Part shown: in pieces, positions 44,995 through 52,963 of the stretch
Position numbering within the stretch: the first letter of the stretch is position 1
How the letters are laid out: the number at the start of each line of letters is the position of its first letter
Source: Pedobacter aquatilis
GTDB taxonomy: Bacteria; Bacteroidota; Bacteroidia; Sphingobacteriales; Sphingobacteriaceae
Direction of reading: 5' to 3'
Assembly (NCBI RefSeq): GCF_030409415.1
Contig: NZ_JAUFPW010000036.1
Coordinates: 248,001 to 312,000 of the forward strand
DNA: 64,000 bases
Notes under the pieces: model-generated
Told to the model about the DNA's origin: nothing
Database searches by the model: none
What the model saw: only the letters and a program-made list of their open reading frames with translations
Made by a program: the position numbers and the translations under genes

Positions 44995-46356
44995 CTACCC
45001 CGAAATCGCGTTTATAATATCGTATTGTGTAATAATTTCAATTTTGCCTGATTCATCCTCTACTAAAACAGCAGAGTTTTCTTTATTAATTAACGATGAA
45101 ATTTTATCTATCGAGGTATTCAAATCTACAAAAGGGAATGTTGAGGTCATGATTTCAGAAATTGGTGCCGACTTTAATCCTGGGTTTTCAAGCAAAGCTG
45201 ACAAAATATCACTCTCCGCAATTTTGCCAACTATCATACCTTGTTGTGTAACCGGAATTTGAGAAATATTCATCGATTTGATGGTATTAATCGCCTCCAA
45301 AACAGATTTTGTAGCATCAAGCGTTACAATTTCAGTTGCTTCCTTTTTAGCTAAAATCGATTTTGCCGTTAATTTTTCGTCTTGTAAAAATCCACGTTCA
45401 CGCAACCAATCTTCGTTATACATTTTACCCATATAACGGCTACCGTGGTCGTGGAAAATAACAACAACCACATCTTCAGGTTTTAATTTATCTTTTAACT
45501 GAATTAAACCACCAATGGCTGCTCCGGCAGAATTACCTACAAAAATACCTTCTTTGCGGGCAATATCACGGGTCATCAAAGCAGCATCTTTATCCGTTAC
45601 CTTTTCGAATAAATCTATAACGTCAAAATTTACGTTCGCTGGTAAAAAATCTTCACCAATGCCCTCAGTGATGTAAGGATAAATTTCATCCTTATCGAAA
45701 ATACCTGTTTCCTTATATTTTTTAAAAACCGAGCCGTAAGTATCTATTCCCCAAATTTGGATGTTCGGGTTTTTCTCTTTCAAATATTTACCCGTGCCAG
45801 AAATTGTTCCGCCAGTACCTACACCAACAACCAAGTGTGTAATTTTACCTTCTGTTTGTTCCCAAATTTCAGGACCAGTTTGCTCATAGTGTGCAGCAGA
45901 ATTTGCTAAATTATCATACTGGTTTGGCTTCCATGAATTTGGAACTTCACGCTCTAAACGTGATGAAACCGAATAATATGAACGTGGATCTTCTGGCTCA
46001 ACGTTGGTAGGACAAACGATAACTTCTGCCCCAAATGCTCGTAAGGCATCAACCTTTTCTTTTGATTGTTTATCAGTTGTGGTAAAAATACATTTGTAAC
46101 CCTTAATAATTGCAGCCATCGCCAAGCCCATTCCGGTATTTCCAGATGTACCTTCGATAATTGTTCCCCCTGGCTTTAGCTTGCCACTTTTCTCAGCATC
46201 TTCAATCATTTTAACCGCCATACGGTCTTTAATTGAGTTACCTGGATTAGTCGTTTCTATTTTAGCCAAGATTGTACCAGGAACATTCTTTGTAATCGTA
46301 TTTAATTTTACTAAAGGCGTATTGCCTATCGTTTCGAGAATATTATTATACCACAT
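44995..46356 (-). CDS. PLP-dependent cystathionine beta-synthase with CBS domain pair
   Basis: A 453-residue cytoplasmic enzyme. Residues 1-320 are the fold-type II PLP domain: Lys43 in NPGNSIKDRMAVK binds the cofactor, SGNTG (71-75) the substrate, and GTGGTISGTGKYLK its phosphate. Residues about 330-453 form two CBS motifs (VLEAINTIKSMNISQIPVTQQGMIVGKI and STSIDKISSLINKENSAVLVEDESGKIEI), a regulatory module that binds adenosyl ligands in eukaryotic enzymes. It condenses serine and homocysteine to cystathionine, or could make cysteine from O-acetylserine. I cannot tell which from sequence. Monocistronic. Confidence 0.93.
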   Translation of the reverse strand: MWYNNILETIGNTPLVKLNTITKNVPGTILAKIETTNPGNSIKDRMAVKMIEDAEKSGKLKPGGTIIEGTSGNTGMGLAMAAIIKGYKCIFTTTDKQSKEKVDALRAFGAEVIVCPTNVEPEDPRSYYSVSSRLEREVPNSWKPNQYDNLANSAAHYEQTGPEIWEQTEGKITHLVVGVGTGGTISGTGKYLKEKNPNIQIWGIDTYGSVFKKYKETGIFDKDEIYPYITEGIGEDFLPANVNFDVIDLFEKVTDKDAALMTRDIARKEGIFVGNSAGAAIGGLIQLKDKLKPEDVVVVIFHDHGSRYMGKMYNEDWLRERGFLQDEKLTAKSILAKKEATEIVTLDATKSVLEAINTIKSMNISQIPVTQQGMIVGKIAESDILSALLENPGLKSAPISEIMTSTFPFVDLNTSIDKISSLINKENSAVLVEDESGKIEIITQYDIINAISG

Positions 46357-46750
46357 GAAGCAAAATTAAGCAAAGGCATTAACTATTTTATTAACTATAT
46401 TTTATTTGAAATATAATTTTGAAAATTGAATTTTAATAGAATTTAATTACATAATCTACCAATAACATGGGCATTATAGATTGATAATTGGGTGTAAGAC
46501 AATTATGATTTTATCCATTTGGAAAATTAGATATCAGTAAAAGAATTAATGTCTCGCAATTTTTATTTGAAAATTAACAGTCCGGTTTTCATAGGTACTT
46601 TAGTCCCGTTATCGCCTATAGTCCTCATTTCGCTGCGCTTCATTCCGGGCTATTTGGCTCTACCGGGTTTAATATTAAAGGTCAAACTTTCATAACAAAA
46701 TACAAAACACTATGAAAACCGTTCATGAACATTAATAGCGGTTTTTGGCA
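46357..46750. other. intergenic region with inverted-terminal element
   Basis: No gene is supported in this 394-base gap. Its notable content is CGGTTTTCATAG at 46583-46594 and its inverse CTATGAAAACCG at 46710-46721, bracketing about 115 bases that begin GTACTTTAGTCCCGTTAT. That start matches the first block of repeat family A, so this may be a fifth copy (46584-46700). The remainder is AT-rich and I see nothing else. Confidence 0.5.
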
Positions 46751-47845
46751 TTAAGCTAACTTGTAAACCTTACCCGGCATGGAAATAATAATACCCTGCA
46801 TTTCTAGCGTAAGTAAAATGATGGCGAGTTTACTCTGTTGTATATTCACATGAATGGCTAATTCATCAATGGCCAGCTGATTGCTTTGCAAAGCATCGAT
46901 AACTTTTTGCTCATTTCCCGTTAGGTTGAGTTGTAAGGATATTTGGTTTTTTATTTCCTTCCTTTTCACTTCATCATCCCAACCGAGATAATAAATTAAA
47001 TCGTTTGCATTATTAATTAAACCCGCTCTATTGGTTTTGATAAGGAAATTGCATCCCTCAGAGAAAACATCATTAGTTCTACCTGGAAACGCATAAACAT
47101 CTTTATTATAGGAATTAGCAATTTCGGCAGTTATTAAAGCACCTCCTTTAATTGATGCTTCAATTACGACGGTTACATCAGCAATGCCAGCAATGATGCG
47201 GTTTCTTTGTGGAAAATTTTGTCTATCAGGATTTGTCTTAGTCGGAAACTCTGAAAGTAAACCGCCATTTAACACCATTTTCTGCGCTGTCGGTTTATGA
47301 ATTTGAGGATATAATCTGTCTAAACCATGCCCTAAAACGCCAACCGTTGCAATATTATTTGAAATACATTCCTTGTGAGTAGTAACATCAATTCCGTAGG
47401 CTAAACCACTAACAATCAAAACATTATAAGGCGATAAAACTTCACAAAGTTGTTTGCACAGCATTTTACCGTATTCTGTTGCATTTCTGGTACCAACTAT
47501 ACTAATTATCCGCGAGTGATTTAAATCTGCATTTCCTTTAAAATAAAGTAAAATTGGGGCATCAAAACAATTTTTTAAACGCTTAGGATAGTTTTCATCA
47601 GAACAGAACAAAACCTCAATGCCATGTTTCTCTACAAAGTCAAGTTCTTCCTTTGCACGTGCTAACGCATCTGTTTTTAAAATTGCTTCAACAGTTTTTT
47701 CCCCAATTCCAGGAATTTGAAGTAATTGTTTTCTACTTGCTGAGAAAACTGCTTCAGCACTACCACAATAAGCCAGTAAATTTTTGGCATTTACCGGCCC
47801 GATAGATTTAATATAAGTTAAGGCAATTTTATGGAGTGTACTCAT
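46751..47845 (-). CDS. dprA: DNA-processing protein DprA
   Basis: A 364-residue protein that loads RecA on incoming single-stranded DNA during transformation. Start taken at the ATG at 47845 (a TTG one codon earlier is in frame). N-terminal helix-hairpin-helix domain (residues 1-70, LLQIPGIGEKTVEAILK), central Rossmann domain with IVGTRNATEYGKMLCKQ, SGLAYGIDVTTH and FPQRNRIIAG, and C-terminal winged helix (residues about 300-364). Length is typical. DprA occurs also in non-competent species. No competence genes are beside it. Monocistronic. Confidence 0.95.
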   Translation of the reverse strand: MSTLHKIALTYIKSIGPVNAKNLLAYCGSAEAVFSASRKQLLQIPGIGEKTVEAILKTDALARAKEELDFVEKHGIEVLFCSDENYPKRLKNCFDAPILLYFKGNADLNHSRIISIVGTRNATEYGKMLCKQLCEVLSPYNVLIVSGLAYGIDVTTHKECISNNIATVGVLGHGLDRLYPQIHKPTAQKMVLNGGLLSEFPTKTNPDRQNFPQRNRIIAGIADVTVVIEASIKGGALITAEIANSYNKDVYAFPGRTNDVFSEGCNFLIKTNRAGLINNANDLIYYLGWDDEVKRKEIKNQISLQLNLTGNEQKVIDALQSNQLAIDELAIHVNIQQSKLAIILLTLEMQGIIISMPGKVYKLA

Positions 47846-47902
47846 CAAAATAAGGCTAAGGTTAATAAACGCGGGATGATTTATTTCCTTAATCCTTAGA
47901 TA

Positions 47903-48169
47903 TTAAAAATCGATATCGATAAGGCTTTTAAGTGGAATGTGTATGTTATTTTTTAATTGAATATATTTCTCTGTAACAGCCCAAACCGTTGTATCAACTC
48001 TTTTAGGACCAATTGTTGTATTAAATGTAATTACTGCTTTTGATTTAAATTCATTTCCTAAACGTTGGGCTTCATCGAGTTTTTTTTGCAAAACTCCTGA
48101 ATTGTCTTCATTAGCATTTATAATGTTTAAGTATCCTATTTGTTCTTTCTCTACAGTCTCTATTGGCAT
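47903..48169 (-). CDS. hypothetical small protein (88 aa)
   Basis: A soluble 88-residue protein starting MPIETVEKEQIGYLNIINAN. It has a helix with charged residues (GVLQKKLDEAQRLGNEFKSK) followed by beta segments AVITFNTTIGPKRVDTTVWAVTEKYIQL and IHIPLKSLIDIDF. The pattern of a helix then several strands suggests a small PilZ- or SH3-like barrel. I do not recognise the family. It is 57 bases upstream of dprA on the same strand. Confidence 0.75.
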   Translation of the reverse strand: MPIETVEKEQIGYLNIINANEDNSGVLQKKLDEAQRLGNEFKSKAVITFNTTIGPKRVDTTVWAVTEKYIQLKNNIHIPLKSLIDIDF

Positions 48170-48265
48170 AATATCTCTTTAACGATTAATCTTAAACAAG
48201 CATATTAAAATTTTAGAACAAAAACAAGGTTTAAAATGCTTTTAATGTAATAAATCAAATAAAAA

Positions 48266-48292
48266 AAGCCGACATTTTAAAAATACCGGCTT
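48266..48292 (-). terminator. terminator of the S41 peptidase gene
   Basis: AAGCCG (48266-48271) and CGGCTT (48287-48292) pair with a 15-base loop. On the minus strand the stem is followed by TTTTTATTTG, a T-rich tail, 24 bases beyond the stop codon of the peptidase gene. Confidence 0.7.
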
Positions 48293-48315
48293 CAAATAGT
48301 TGTTTGTTTTAATAA

Positions 48316-49821
48316 CTAGAATTTAAATTTTCTCGTTTCAATCATCCCCTTAAACTCATGATCCATTTTACCTGTCAAATCAATTATTTGTGAGTTATTA
48401 AGTGGTGTTGTACCACTAATAGTATTTTCCTTTAAGAACGAAGTAAATGAACCTGTTGCAGAATAATTTAACGCCTGAGCCAAAAGTTTTTCCGTTGGGT
48501 CGCCAAATTCCTTAGTTACATCATCAGCTAAAGATTTATCTACAGCCATACCATCAAAATAATCGCCTTGATTTAATTGGTTTTTAGTTTGGAATTGAGG
48601 AATATACAAATCGCTTTTATCAATTTTAATTGCAAAAAATCCTACTGGTTTACCATAAGTTTTAGAACCAATTAGTTTCACATCCATTACTGGCTTTAAA
48701 TTGTTAATTAGCAGTTCACTTGCCGATGCTGTTGAACCTGTAACAATAAAGTAAACTCTGGTCAGATTATTTACCGAACCTCTCTTAGCAAAAACCTCTT
48801 GATTTCCTGCTGCAGCAGTTGGAACCCACGGATAATCGAACATAGAATATAATCTTGTAACACCATCGTTCCCTTTGGCATAAAATTTTTGATTTTGAAG
48901 GATGGTTGCTTTACCATCTTGCATGGTTTGAGTCCAATAGGTAGTGTACATTACTTTACCGTTTTGGGATGATGGTGCTATTAAATTAGTAAAAGCTTCT
49001 GAAGTTGCCACAGAACCACCACCATTATAGCGTAAATCTACTACCAATTCTGTAATACCATCAGTTGCAAATTTAGCGAAAGCTGCATCAAGTAAAGCAG
49101 TTGAGTTTGTGGTAAAACTATTGTAATTTATATAACCAACCTTTTTAGTCCCGGCGGTAAAAGTATTTGTTGCTAAAATTGGGTTAATATTATATGTTGC
49201 ACGAGTGACCACTACATCTTGTGAAGTTCCATCTGGTTTTTGAACCGTTAATGAAACCGAAGCATTTGAACCAAAAATTGCATCAACAACGGCATTTATA
49301 CTTGCATCACTAGTATTAATATTTGTACTTCCATTTATCTTGGTAATTTGATACCCTCTTTTTAATCCCTGTACTGCAGCTGGCGAAGTAGCATATACAT
49401 ACTTAATTCTTAAATCGTTGGTGCTGTTAAAAAACACAGAAAATCCAAAATCGCCGCTCACACCACCTAACTGACCAGCAACAGTTCCATTATCCATAAA
49501 AGAATATTTATCCTTTCCACCAGTGCTTGGTAATGCTTTAAGCGCAGCAATTACAGCATCGTTAGAGGCGTATTTACGTGGATTAAAGTTATCGTAACTA
49601 GGCATTCCTACATTCCAGAGATACGTTTGTTTTGCATAAAGAAAAATCGAATCTTTTGTTAAAAAATCACGATTAGTTGTAGAAGTTTGAAGCGCATTCG
49701 TTTCAGTAGAAGGCTCTTCAGCCGCAGGTGCATTAGAGCTTTTTTTACATGAAGTTGCGAACACCACAGCCGACAATAAAGTGCACATAAATAATTTTTG
49801 TGCAGAAAGGTTTTTAATCAT
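48316..49821 (-). CDS. S41-family (C-terminal processing) peptidase, lipoprotein
   Basis: A 501-residue secreted serine protease. The N-terminus is a lipoprotein signal (FATSC, Cys25 or so), followed by a Ser/Ala-rich linker. A PDZ domain (residues about 115-205, SVFFNSTNDLRIKYVYATSPAAVQGLKRGYQI) selects substrate C-termini. The protease core has the catalytic Ser366 in GSTASASELLINNL and a Lys in KTYGKPVG about 24 residues later, the Ser-Lys dyad of CtpA-type enzymes. In Bacteroidota such lipoproteins sit at the cell surface or in the periplasm. It is followed by a terminator and preceded by the HAD-like gene (3 bases apart), so it is the last gene of a short operon. Confidence 0.93.
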   Translation of the reverse strand: MIKNLSAQKLFMCTLLSAVVFATSCKKSSNAPAAEEPSTETNALQTSTTNRDFLTKDSIFLYAKQTYLWNVGMPSYDNFNPRKYASNDAVIAALKALPSTGGKDKYSFMDNGTVAGQLGGVSGDFGFSVFFNSTNDLRIKYVYATSPAAVQGLKRGYQITKINGSTNINTSDASINAVVDAIFGSNASVSLTVQKPDGTSQDVVVTRATYNINPILATNTFTAGTKKVGYINYNSFTTNSTALLDAAFAKFATDGITELVVDLRYNGGGSVATSEAFTNLIAPSSQNGKVMYTTYWTQTMQDGKATILQNQKFYAKGNDGVTRLYSMFDYPWVPTAAAGNQEVFAKRGSVNNLTRVYFIVTGSTASASELLINNLKPVMDVKLIGSKTYGKPVGFFAIKIDKSDLYIPQFQTKNQLNQGDYFDGMAVDKSLADDVTKEFGDPTEKLLAQALNYSATGSFTSFLKENTISGTTPLNNSQIIDLTGKMDHEFKGMIETRKFKF

Positions 49822-49824
49822 AGT

Positions 49825-50433
49825 CTATTTGTAAATTTCTAGTGACACAATATACGGCAAATTAATTAATTTAGATTGCTCCTGATCAAAATTATTTGCA
49901 CCAACAACTAACGCTTCATCAGTAGATAAATTGTTGCTGGTAAGTATGTTATTAAAAATTTCTGATTTTGGTTGTTTTAGCTCATCTGTAAAGAAAACGG
50001 TAAGGTATTTTTCTAAATCATTCCACTCGGTTTGTTTTATTTTATTTAATTGCTGCAAAGGGTTTCCTGTGGTTACAATGTTAATACTTATTCTATCAAT
50101 CACAAGATTTTGCATAAAATCGAGCATGTTTTTGTAAAGCAAAAGCTTTAATGGAAGTCTGGCGTTTTCATGCAGCAAATCGAAGTTACGCTTATATGTT
50201 TCTGGAAGTTCAAATTTCGAAGCTGTTTTTTCGAATAAATTTTCTGGACCAATTGATTCATATTCGCTACGCATAAAATCTAAAATATGCTGCGCACTTT
50301 TTTGTTCTGCGTATTCAATAAATTGTGCAAATAAATAATAAACCTGCAATAAGTAATCTTTCGATGGAAACAACACATCATCCAACTCAAAAATTACCAG
50401 TTTTTTATCCTTAATTAACTCGCTGATATCCAT
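49825..50433 (-). CDS. HAD-superfamily-like protein with altered catalytic motifs
   Basis: A 202-residue protein with the haloacid dehalogenase fold. Motif I, which normally reads FDLDDTL with a nucleophilic Asp, is FELDDVLF with Glu16. Motif II is IVTTGNP, the motif III Lys may be in QPKSEIF, and motif IV (normally GD-x3-D) is VGANNFD. With nucleophile and one metal ligand lost, phosphatase activity seems unlikely, so it may be a binding or structural protein. Its start overlaps the stop of the upstream 158-residue gene (TAATG), which shows coupled translation. It precedes the S41 protease gene by 3 bases. Confidence 0.8.
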   Translation of the reverse strand: MDISELIKDKKLVIFELDDVLFPSKDYLLQVYYLFAQFIEYAEQKSAQHILDFMRSEYESIGPENLFEKTASKFELPETYKRNFDLLHENARLPLKLLLYKNMLDFMQNLVIDRISINIVTTGNPLQQLNKIKQTEWNDLEKYLTVFFTDELKQPKSEIFNNILTSNNLSTDEALVVGANNFDQEQSKLINLPYIVSLEIYK

Positions 50434-50909
50434 TATATGGTGAAAAGTTTTAGATCATCATTAGGCGCATTATAACCGAAAACACCACTAACATTATCAT
50501 CTCTTTTGATGAAAATTTCGGCTCCGCTGGCAAAAATGCATTCACCTTTTATAAAAACAGCAAAATTCGAATAAGCTTTATCCTCTGCTAAAAAAACATT
50601 TAAGGAGTCTGCATCCGGAGTTAACACCTCAATGCCATATTCATTAAATAAAACAGCAGATTTAGCTATAGGTTCAATTTCATAACTATTTAAAGGAATA
50701 ATTGCATCAATAGATTCTGTTATACAGAAATTAAGAAGAATATGTGCAATACTGTCTTTATTAAGGATTCCCAATGTTTTAAATGCGTAATGGACTGTAC
50801 TCATTCCCGGTACATCACCATAGTCGGCCAGTAATATAAAGTGATTTGGAAAAGCTTTTAATAATTTTAGTGCTTTAGCATTATTTCCGCCTGTAATAAG
50901 TATTTTCAA
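50433..50909 (-). CDS. hypothetical protein with pre-ATP-grasp-like Rossmann fold (158 aa)
   Basis: The first residues MKILITGGNNAKALKLLKAF and the pattern HFILLADYGDVPGM, then ESIDAIIPLNSYEIEPIAKSAVLFNEYGIEVLTPDADSL match the N-terminal Rossmann-like part of carbamoyl-phosphate-synthase-like ATP-grasp enzymes. The ATP-grasp catalytic part that should follow is absent: only about 50 residues follow it, ending NAPNDDLKLFTI. It might be a nucleotide or ligand-binding remnant. Its stop overlaps the HAD-like start by one base, so the two are co-translated. The two-gene unit is conserved in my memory of Pedobacter genomes, but its job is unknown. Confidence 0.7.
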   Translation of the reverse strand: MKILITGGNNAKALKLLKAFPNHFILLADYGDVPGMSTVHYAFKTLGILNKDSIAHILLNFCITESIDAIIPLNSYEIEPIAKSAVLFNEYGIEVLTPDADSLNVFLAEDKAYSNFAVFIKGECIFASGAEIFIKRDDNVSGVFGYNAPNDDLKLFTI

Positions 50910-51028
50910 ATTGAGTAGAAATTTTAAATGAATACATTTTGAGTTAATGACTTTTTGTTGATAGAATGACCAGAATCAAGTTTTTTAGTTGAAAATACCT
51001 TGAAAATCCTGTAATTCATTAATTATAA

Positions 51029-51679
51029 CTATACAATTAGCCCATCTTTCATGGTAACTATCCTATCGCTGGTTTTAGCCAAATCCTCATTATGTGTTAC
51101 AATTACAAACGTTTGTTGAAAGTTATCTCGTAAACTAACAAAAAGCTGATGCAATGCTTTGGCATTTTCAGAATCTAAATTACCTGAAGGTTCATCTGCT
51201 AAAATAATAGATGGCTCATTTATCAATGCTCTCGCAATGGCAACACGTTGTTGTTCTCCGCCAGATAATTGATTGGGTTTATGTTGAGCTCTATCTTTTA
51301 AGCCAAACATATCCAATAATTCAAGCGCTCTGGTTTCGGCTTGCTTTTTATTTTTCTTTGCTATAAATGCAGGAATGCAAATATTTTCTATAGCGCTAAA
51401 TTCTGGTAGTAGATGATGAAATTGAAAAACGAAACCAATATTCTGGTTACGAAAAGCACTGAGTAATTCTCCGCTAAGTTTACTTATTTCAGTTCCTTTG
51501 AGTTCAACAGTTCCCGCATCAGGTTTATCTAGAGTACCTAAAATGTGTAGCAATGTACTCTTTCCTGCTCCAGATGGACCAATTATACTTACAATTTCTC
51601 CTTTTTGAACTTCAAAATTTACGCCTTTTAATATTTGTAAATTTCCGTACGATTTTCTAACCCCATTGGCTTTTAACAT
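51029..51679 (-). CDS. lolD: ABC transporter ATP-binding protein, LolD-type
   Basis: A 216-residue ATPase with Walker [10 protein letters not shown] (residues about 34-42), signature [15 protein letters not shown], Walker [13 protein letters not shown] and the His switch [10 protein letters not shown]. It belongs to the LolD/MacB-like family that powers FtsX-type permeases; LolD with LolCE extracts lipoproteins from the inner membrane. No permease is beside it, so the partner is encoded elsewhere, as is usual in Bacteroidota. The symbol rests on family similarity. MacB- or FtsE-like use is also possible. Confidence 0.85.
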   Translation of the reverse strand: MLKANGVRKSYGNLQILKGVNFEVQKGEIVSIIGPSGAGKSTLLHILGTLDKPDAGTVELKGTEISKLSGELLSAFRNQNIGFVFQFHHLLPEFSAIENICIPAFIAKKNKKQAETRALELLDMFGLKDRAQHKPNQLSGGEQQRVAIARALINEPSIILADEPSGNLDSENAKALHQLFVSLRDNFQQTFVIVTHNEDLAKTSDRIVTMKDGLIV

Positions 51680-51838
51680 GGCGTAAAAATAGTTAAAAGT
51701 TTAAAGTTGAAAGAATAAAGAGTAAGGATAAAAGAGCAAAGCCTAAAGACCCGACGACTGATAAACAGAAAAAAATCTGTGCAATCACTTAATTTGTGTA
51801 ATCGCATCAACGGAAAAATCATTAAATCAAAAATAAAA

Positions 51839-51889
51839 TTTGCAGTTATCAATTTCTTATTTAACTTTGAAAAACAAAGCACTTTTAAA
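51839..51889 (+). promoter_or_regulatory. consensus promoter with overlapping palindromic operator
   Basis: TTTG (51839-51842), 19 bases, TAACTTTG (51862-51869) is a full Bacteroidota minus-33/minus-7 match. The minus-7 overlaps CTTTG-N5-CAAAG (51865-51879), followed by CACTTTTAAA up to the base before the ATG at 51890. The same 25-base block, 23 of 25 identical, is at 52931-52955 in front of the DUF4173 gene. A repressor bound here would cover the promoter. The winged-helix protein encoded at 52613-52909 is the obvious candidate. Confidence 0.7.
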
Positions 51890-52540
51890 ATGAGCACTTC
51901 AGAGGAACAACTTAATGCATTAAAAGACATCAGACAAATGATGGATAGATCATCAAAATTTATTTCATTAAGCGGTTTATCTGGTGTATTTGCAGGGTTT
52001 ATTGCATTAATAGGCTCATATTTTGCATATAATGAAATCGAAAAGTTCTTTAATTACAGAGGTTACAGCGCAGGGATTCAAGGCGAAATTGACTTAAAAA
52101 ACAACCTTATAAAGCTTGCTCTAATTATTTTGGTGGTTGCATTGGCTGGTGGTGTATTGTTTACATATAGAAAAAGCCAGCGTAATAATTTGCCAATTTG
52201 GGATAAAACATCAAAATCTTTACTATTTAATTTATTTGTACCCTTGGCTGCTGGCGGATTATTTATCATTGCGTTATTATTAAACCACCCGAATACTTAC
52301 AGCATCATCGCACCAACCTGTTTAATTTTTTATGGTTTAGCTTTAATTAATGCTAGTAAGTTTACCTACAGCGATATCAGATATTTAGGCTTTTTAGAGA
52401 TTATTTTAGGTTTAATATGCATGTTTTATGTAGGTTATGGATTAATTTTTTGGGCATTTGGCTTTGGTGTATTACACATTATTTATGGGCTTTTAATGTA
52501 TTTTAAATACGAGAAAGGGCAAAATGGTGAAAAGTTGTAA
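51890..52540 (+). CDS. hypothetical membrane protein (216 aa)
   Basis: The start is the ATG at 51890 (MSTSEEQLNALKDIRQMMDR); a longer frame from 51779 reads through the promoter and is rejected. A cytoplasmic helix (residues 1-25) is followed by five or six hydrophobic segments (about 28-48, 74-96, 115-138, 140-160, 172-190, 192-210). I recognise no named family, but recall proteins starting with the same MSTSEEQL/MMDRSSKFISLSG pattern next to the same kind of winged-helix regulator in other Bacteroidota. It is first in a four-gene region with shared operator-like sites. Confidence 0.82.
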   Translation: MSTSEEQLNALKDIRQMMDRSSKFISLSGLSGVFAGFIALIGSYFAYNEIEKFFNYRGYSAGIQGEIDLKNNLIKLALIILVVALAGGVLFTYRKSQRNNLPIWDKTSKSLLFNLFVPLAAGGLFIIALLLNHPNTYSIIAPTCLIFYGLALINASKFTYSDIRYLGFLEIILGLICMFYVGYGLIFWAFGFGVLHIIYGLLMYFKYEKGQNGEKL

Positions 52541-52600
52541 GTTTTAAGTTATGTGTTATCCATCTAGATACTAAACACCTGAAACTTAATACTAAACATT
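52533..52600. repeat. TAAGTTTTAAGT-type repeat between the membrane protein and regulator genes
   Basis: GTTGTAAGTTTTAAGTTATG and the later ACACCTGAAACTTAATACT form a degenerate inverted repeat related to 28371-28410 and 34511-34583. It includes the stop codon of the upstream gene, so the repeat is transcribed. Confidence 0.5.
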
Positions 52601-52612
52601 TAGTACTAAAAA

Positions 52613-52909
52613 ATGAAAAACCCGATAGCAGATTTAAATAAGATTTTCGACAGCAGGATTAGATTGGGTGTAATGTCTGTTCTAGTAGTTAACGATGAAA
52701 TTGGTTTTAACGATTTGAAGCAAATGCTCGAATTAACCGATGGCAATTTAGCTTCGCACTTGAATACTTTAGAGCAAGCTGAATTTATTAAAGTACATAA
52801 AGGTTTTATTGGCCGAAAAACCAGCACTACCTACTCTATCACAGAATTAGGAAAACAATCTTTCAAAGCGCATTTAGATGCACTTGAAAAAATGATTAAA
52901 AAACTTTAA
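52613..52909 (+). CDS. winged-helix transcriptional regulator (ArsR/MarR-like)
   Basis: A 98-residue protein consisting of one winged helix-turn-helix and a C-terminal dimerisation helix. The DNA-reading part is DEIGFNDLKQMLELTDGNLASHLNTLEQAEFIKV (residues about 28-62), and the wing is KGFIGRKTSTTYSITELGKQ. There is no sensor domain or metal-binding Cys pair. Such proteins repress nearby membrane-protein genes. The two 25-base palindromic elements at 51865-51889 and 52931-52955 flank this gene and are its likely binding sites. It lies 72 bases downstream of the membrane protein gene and 54 bases before the DUF4173 gene. Confidence 0.9.
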   Translation: MKNPIADLNKIFDSRIRLGVMSVLVVNDEIGFNDLKQMLELTDGNLASHLNTLEQAEFIKVHKGFIGRKTSTTYSITELGKQSFKAHLDALEKMIKKL

Positions 52910-52930
52910 AATATTTTTTTTGACCATATA

Positions 52931-52955
52931 CTTTGAAATTCAAAGCACTTTTAAA
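52931..52955 (+). promoter_or_regulatory. second copy of the palindromic operator element
   Basis: CTTTG-N5-CAAAG (52931-52945) followed by CACTTTTAAA, 23 of 25 bases identical to 51865-51889. The minus-7 match here is weaker (TATACTTTG has one extra base). It lies 8 bases before the DUF4173 ATG, between that gene and the winged-helix regulator gene. Confidence 0.65.
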
Positions 52956-52963
52956 TAAACATA

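Noticed and set aside
51779-51889. N-terminal extension of the 216-residue membrane protein
   Set aside because: It would translate through the consensus promoter and operator; the ATG at 51890 follows them directly.
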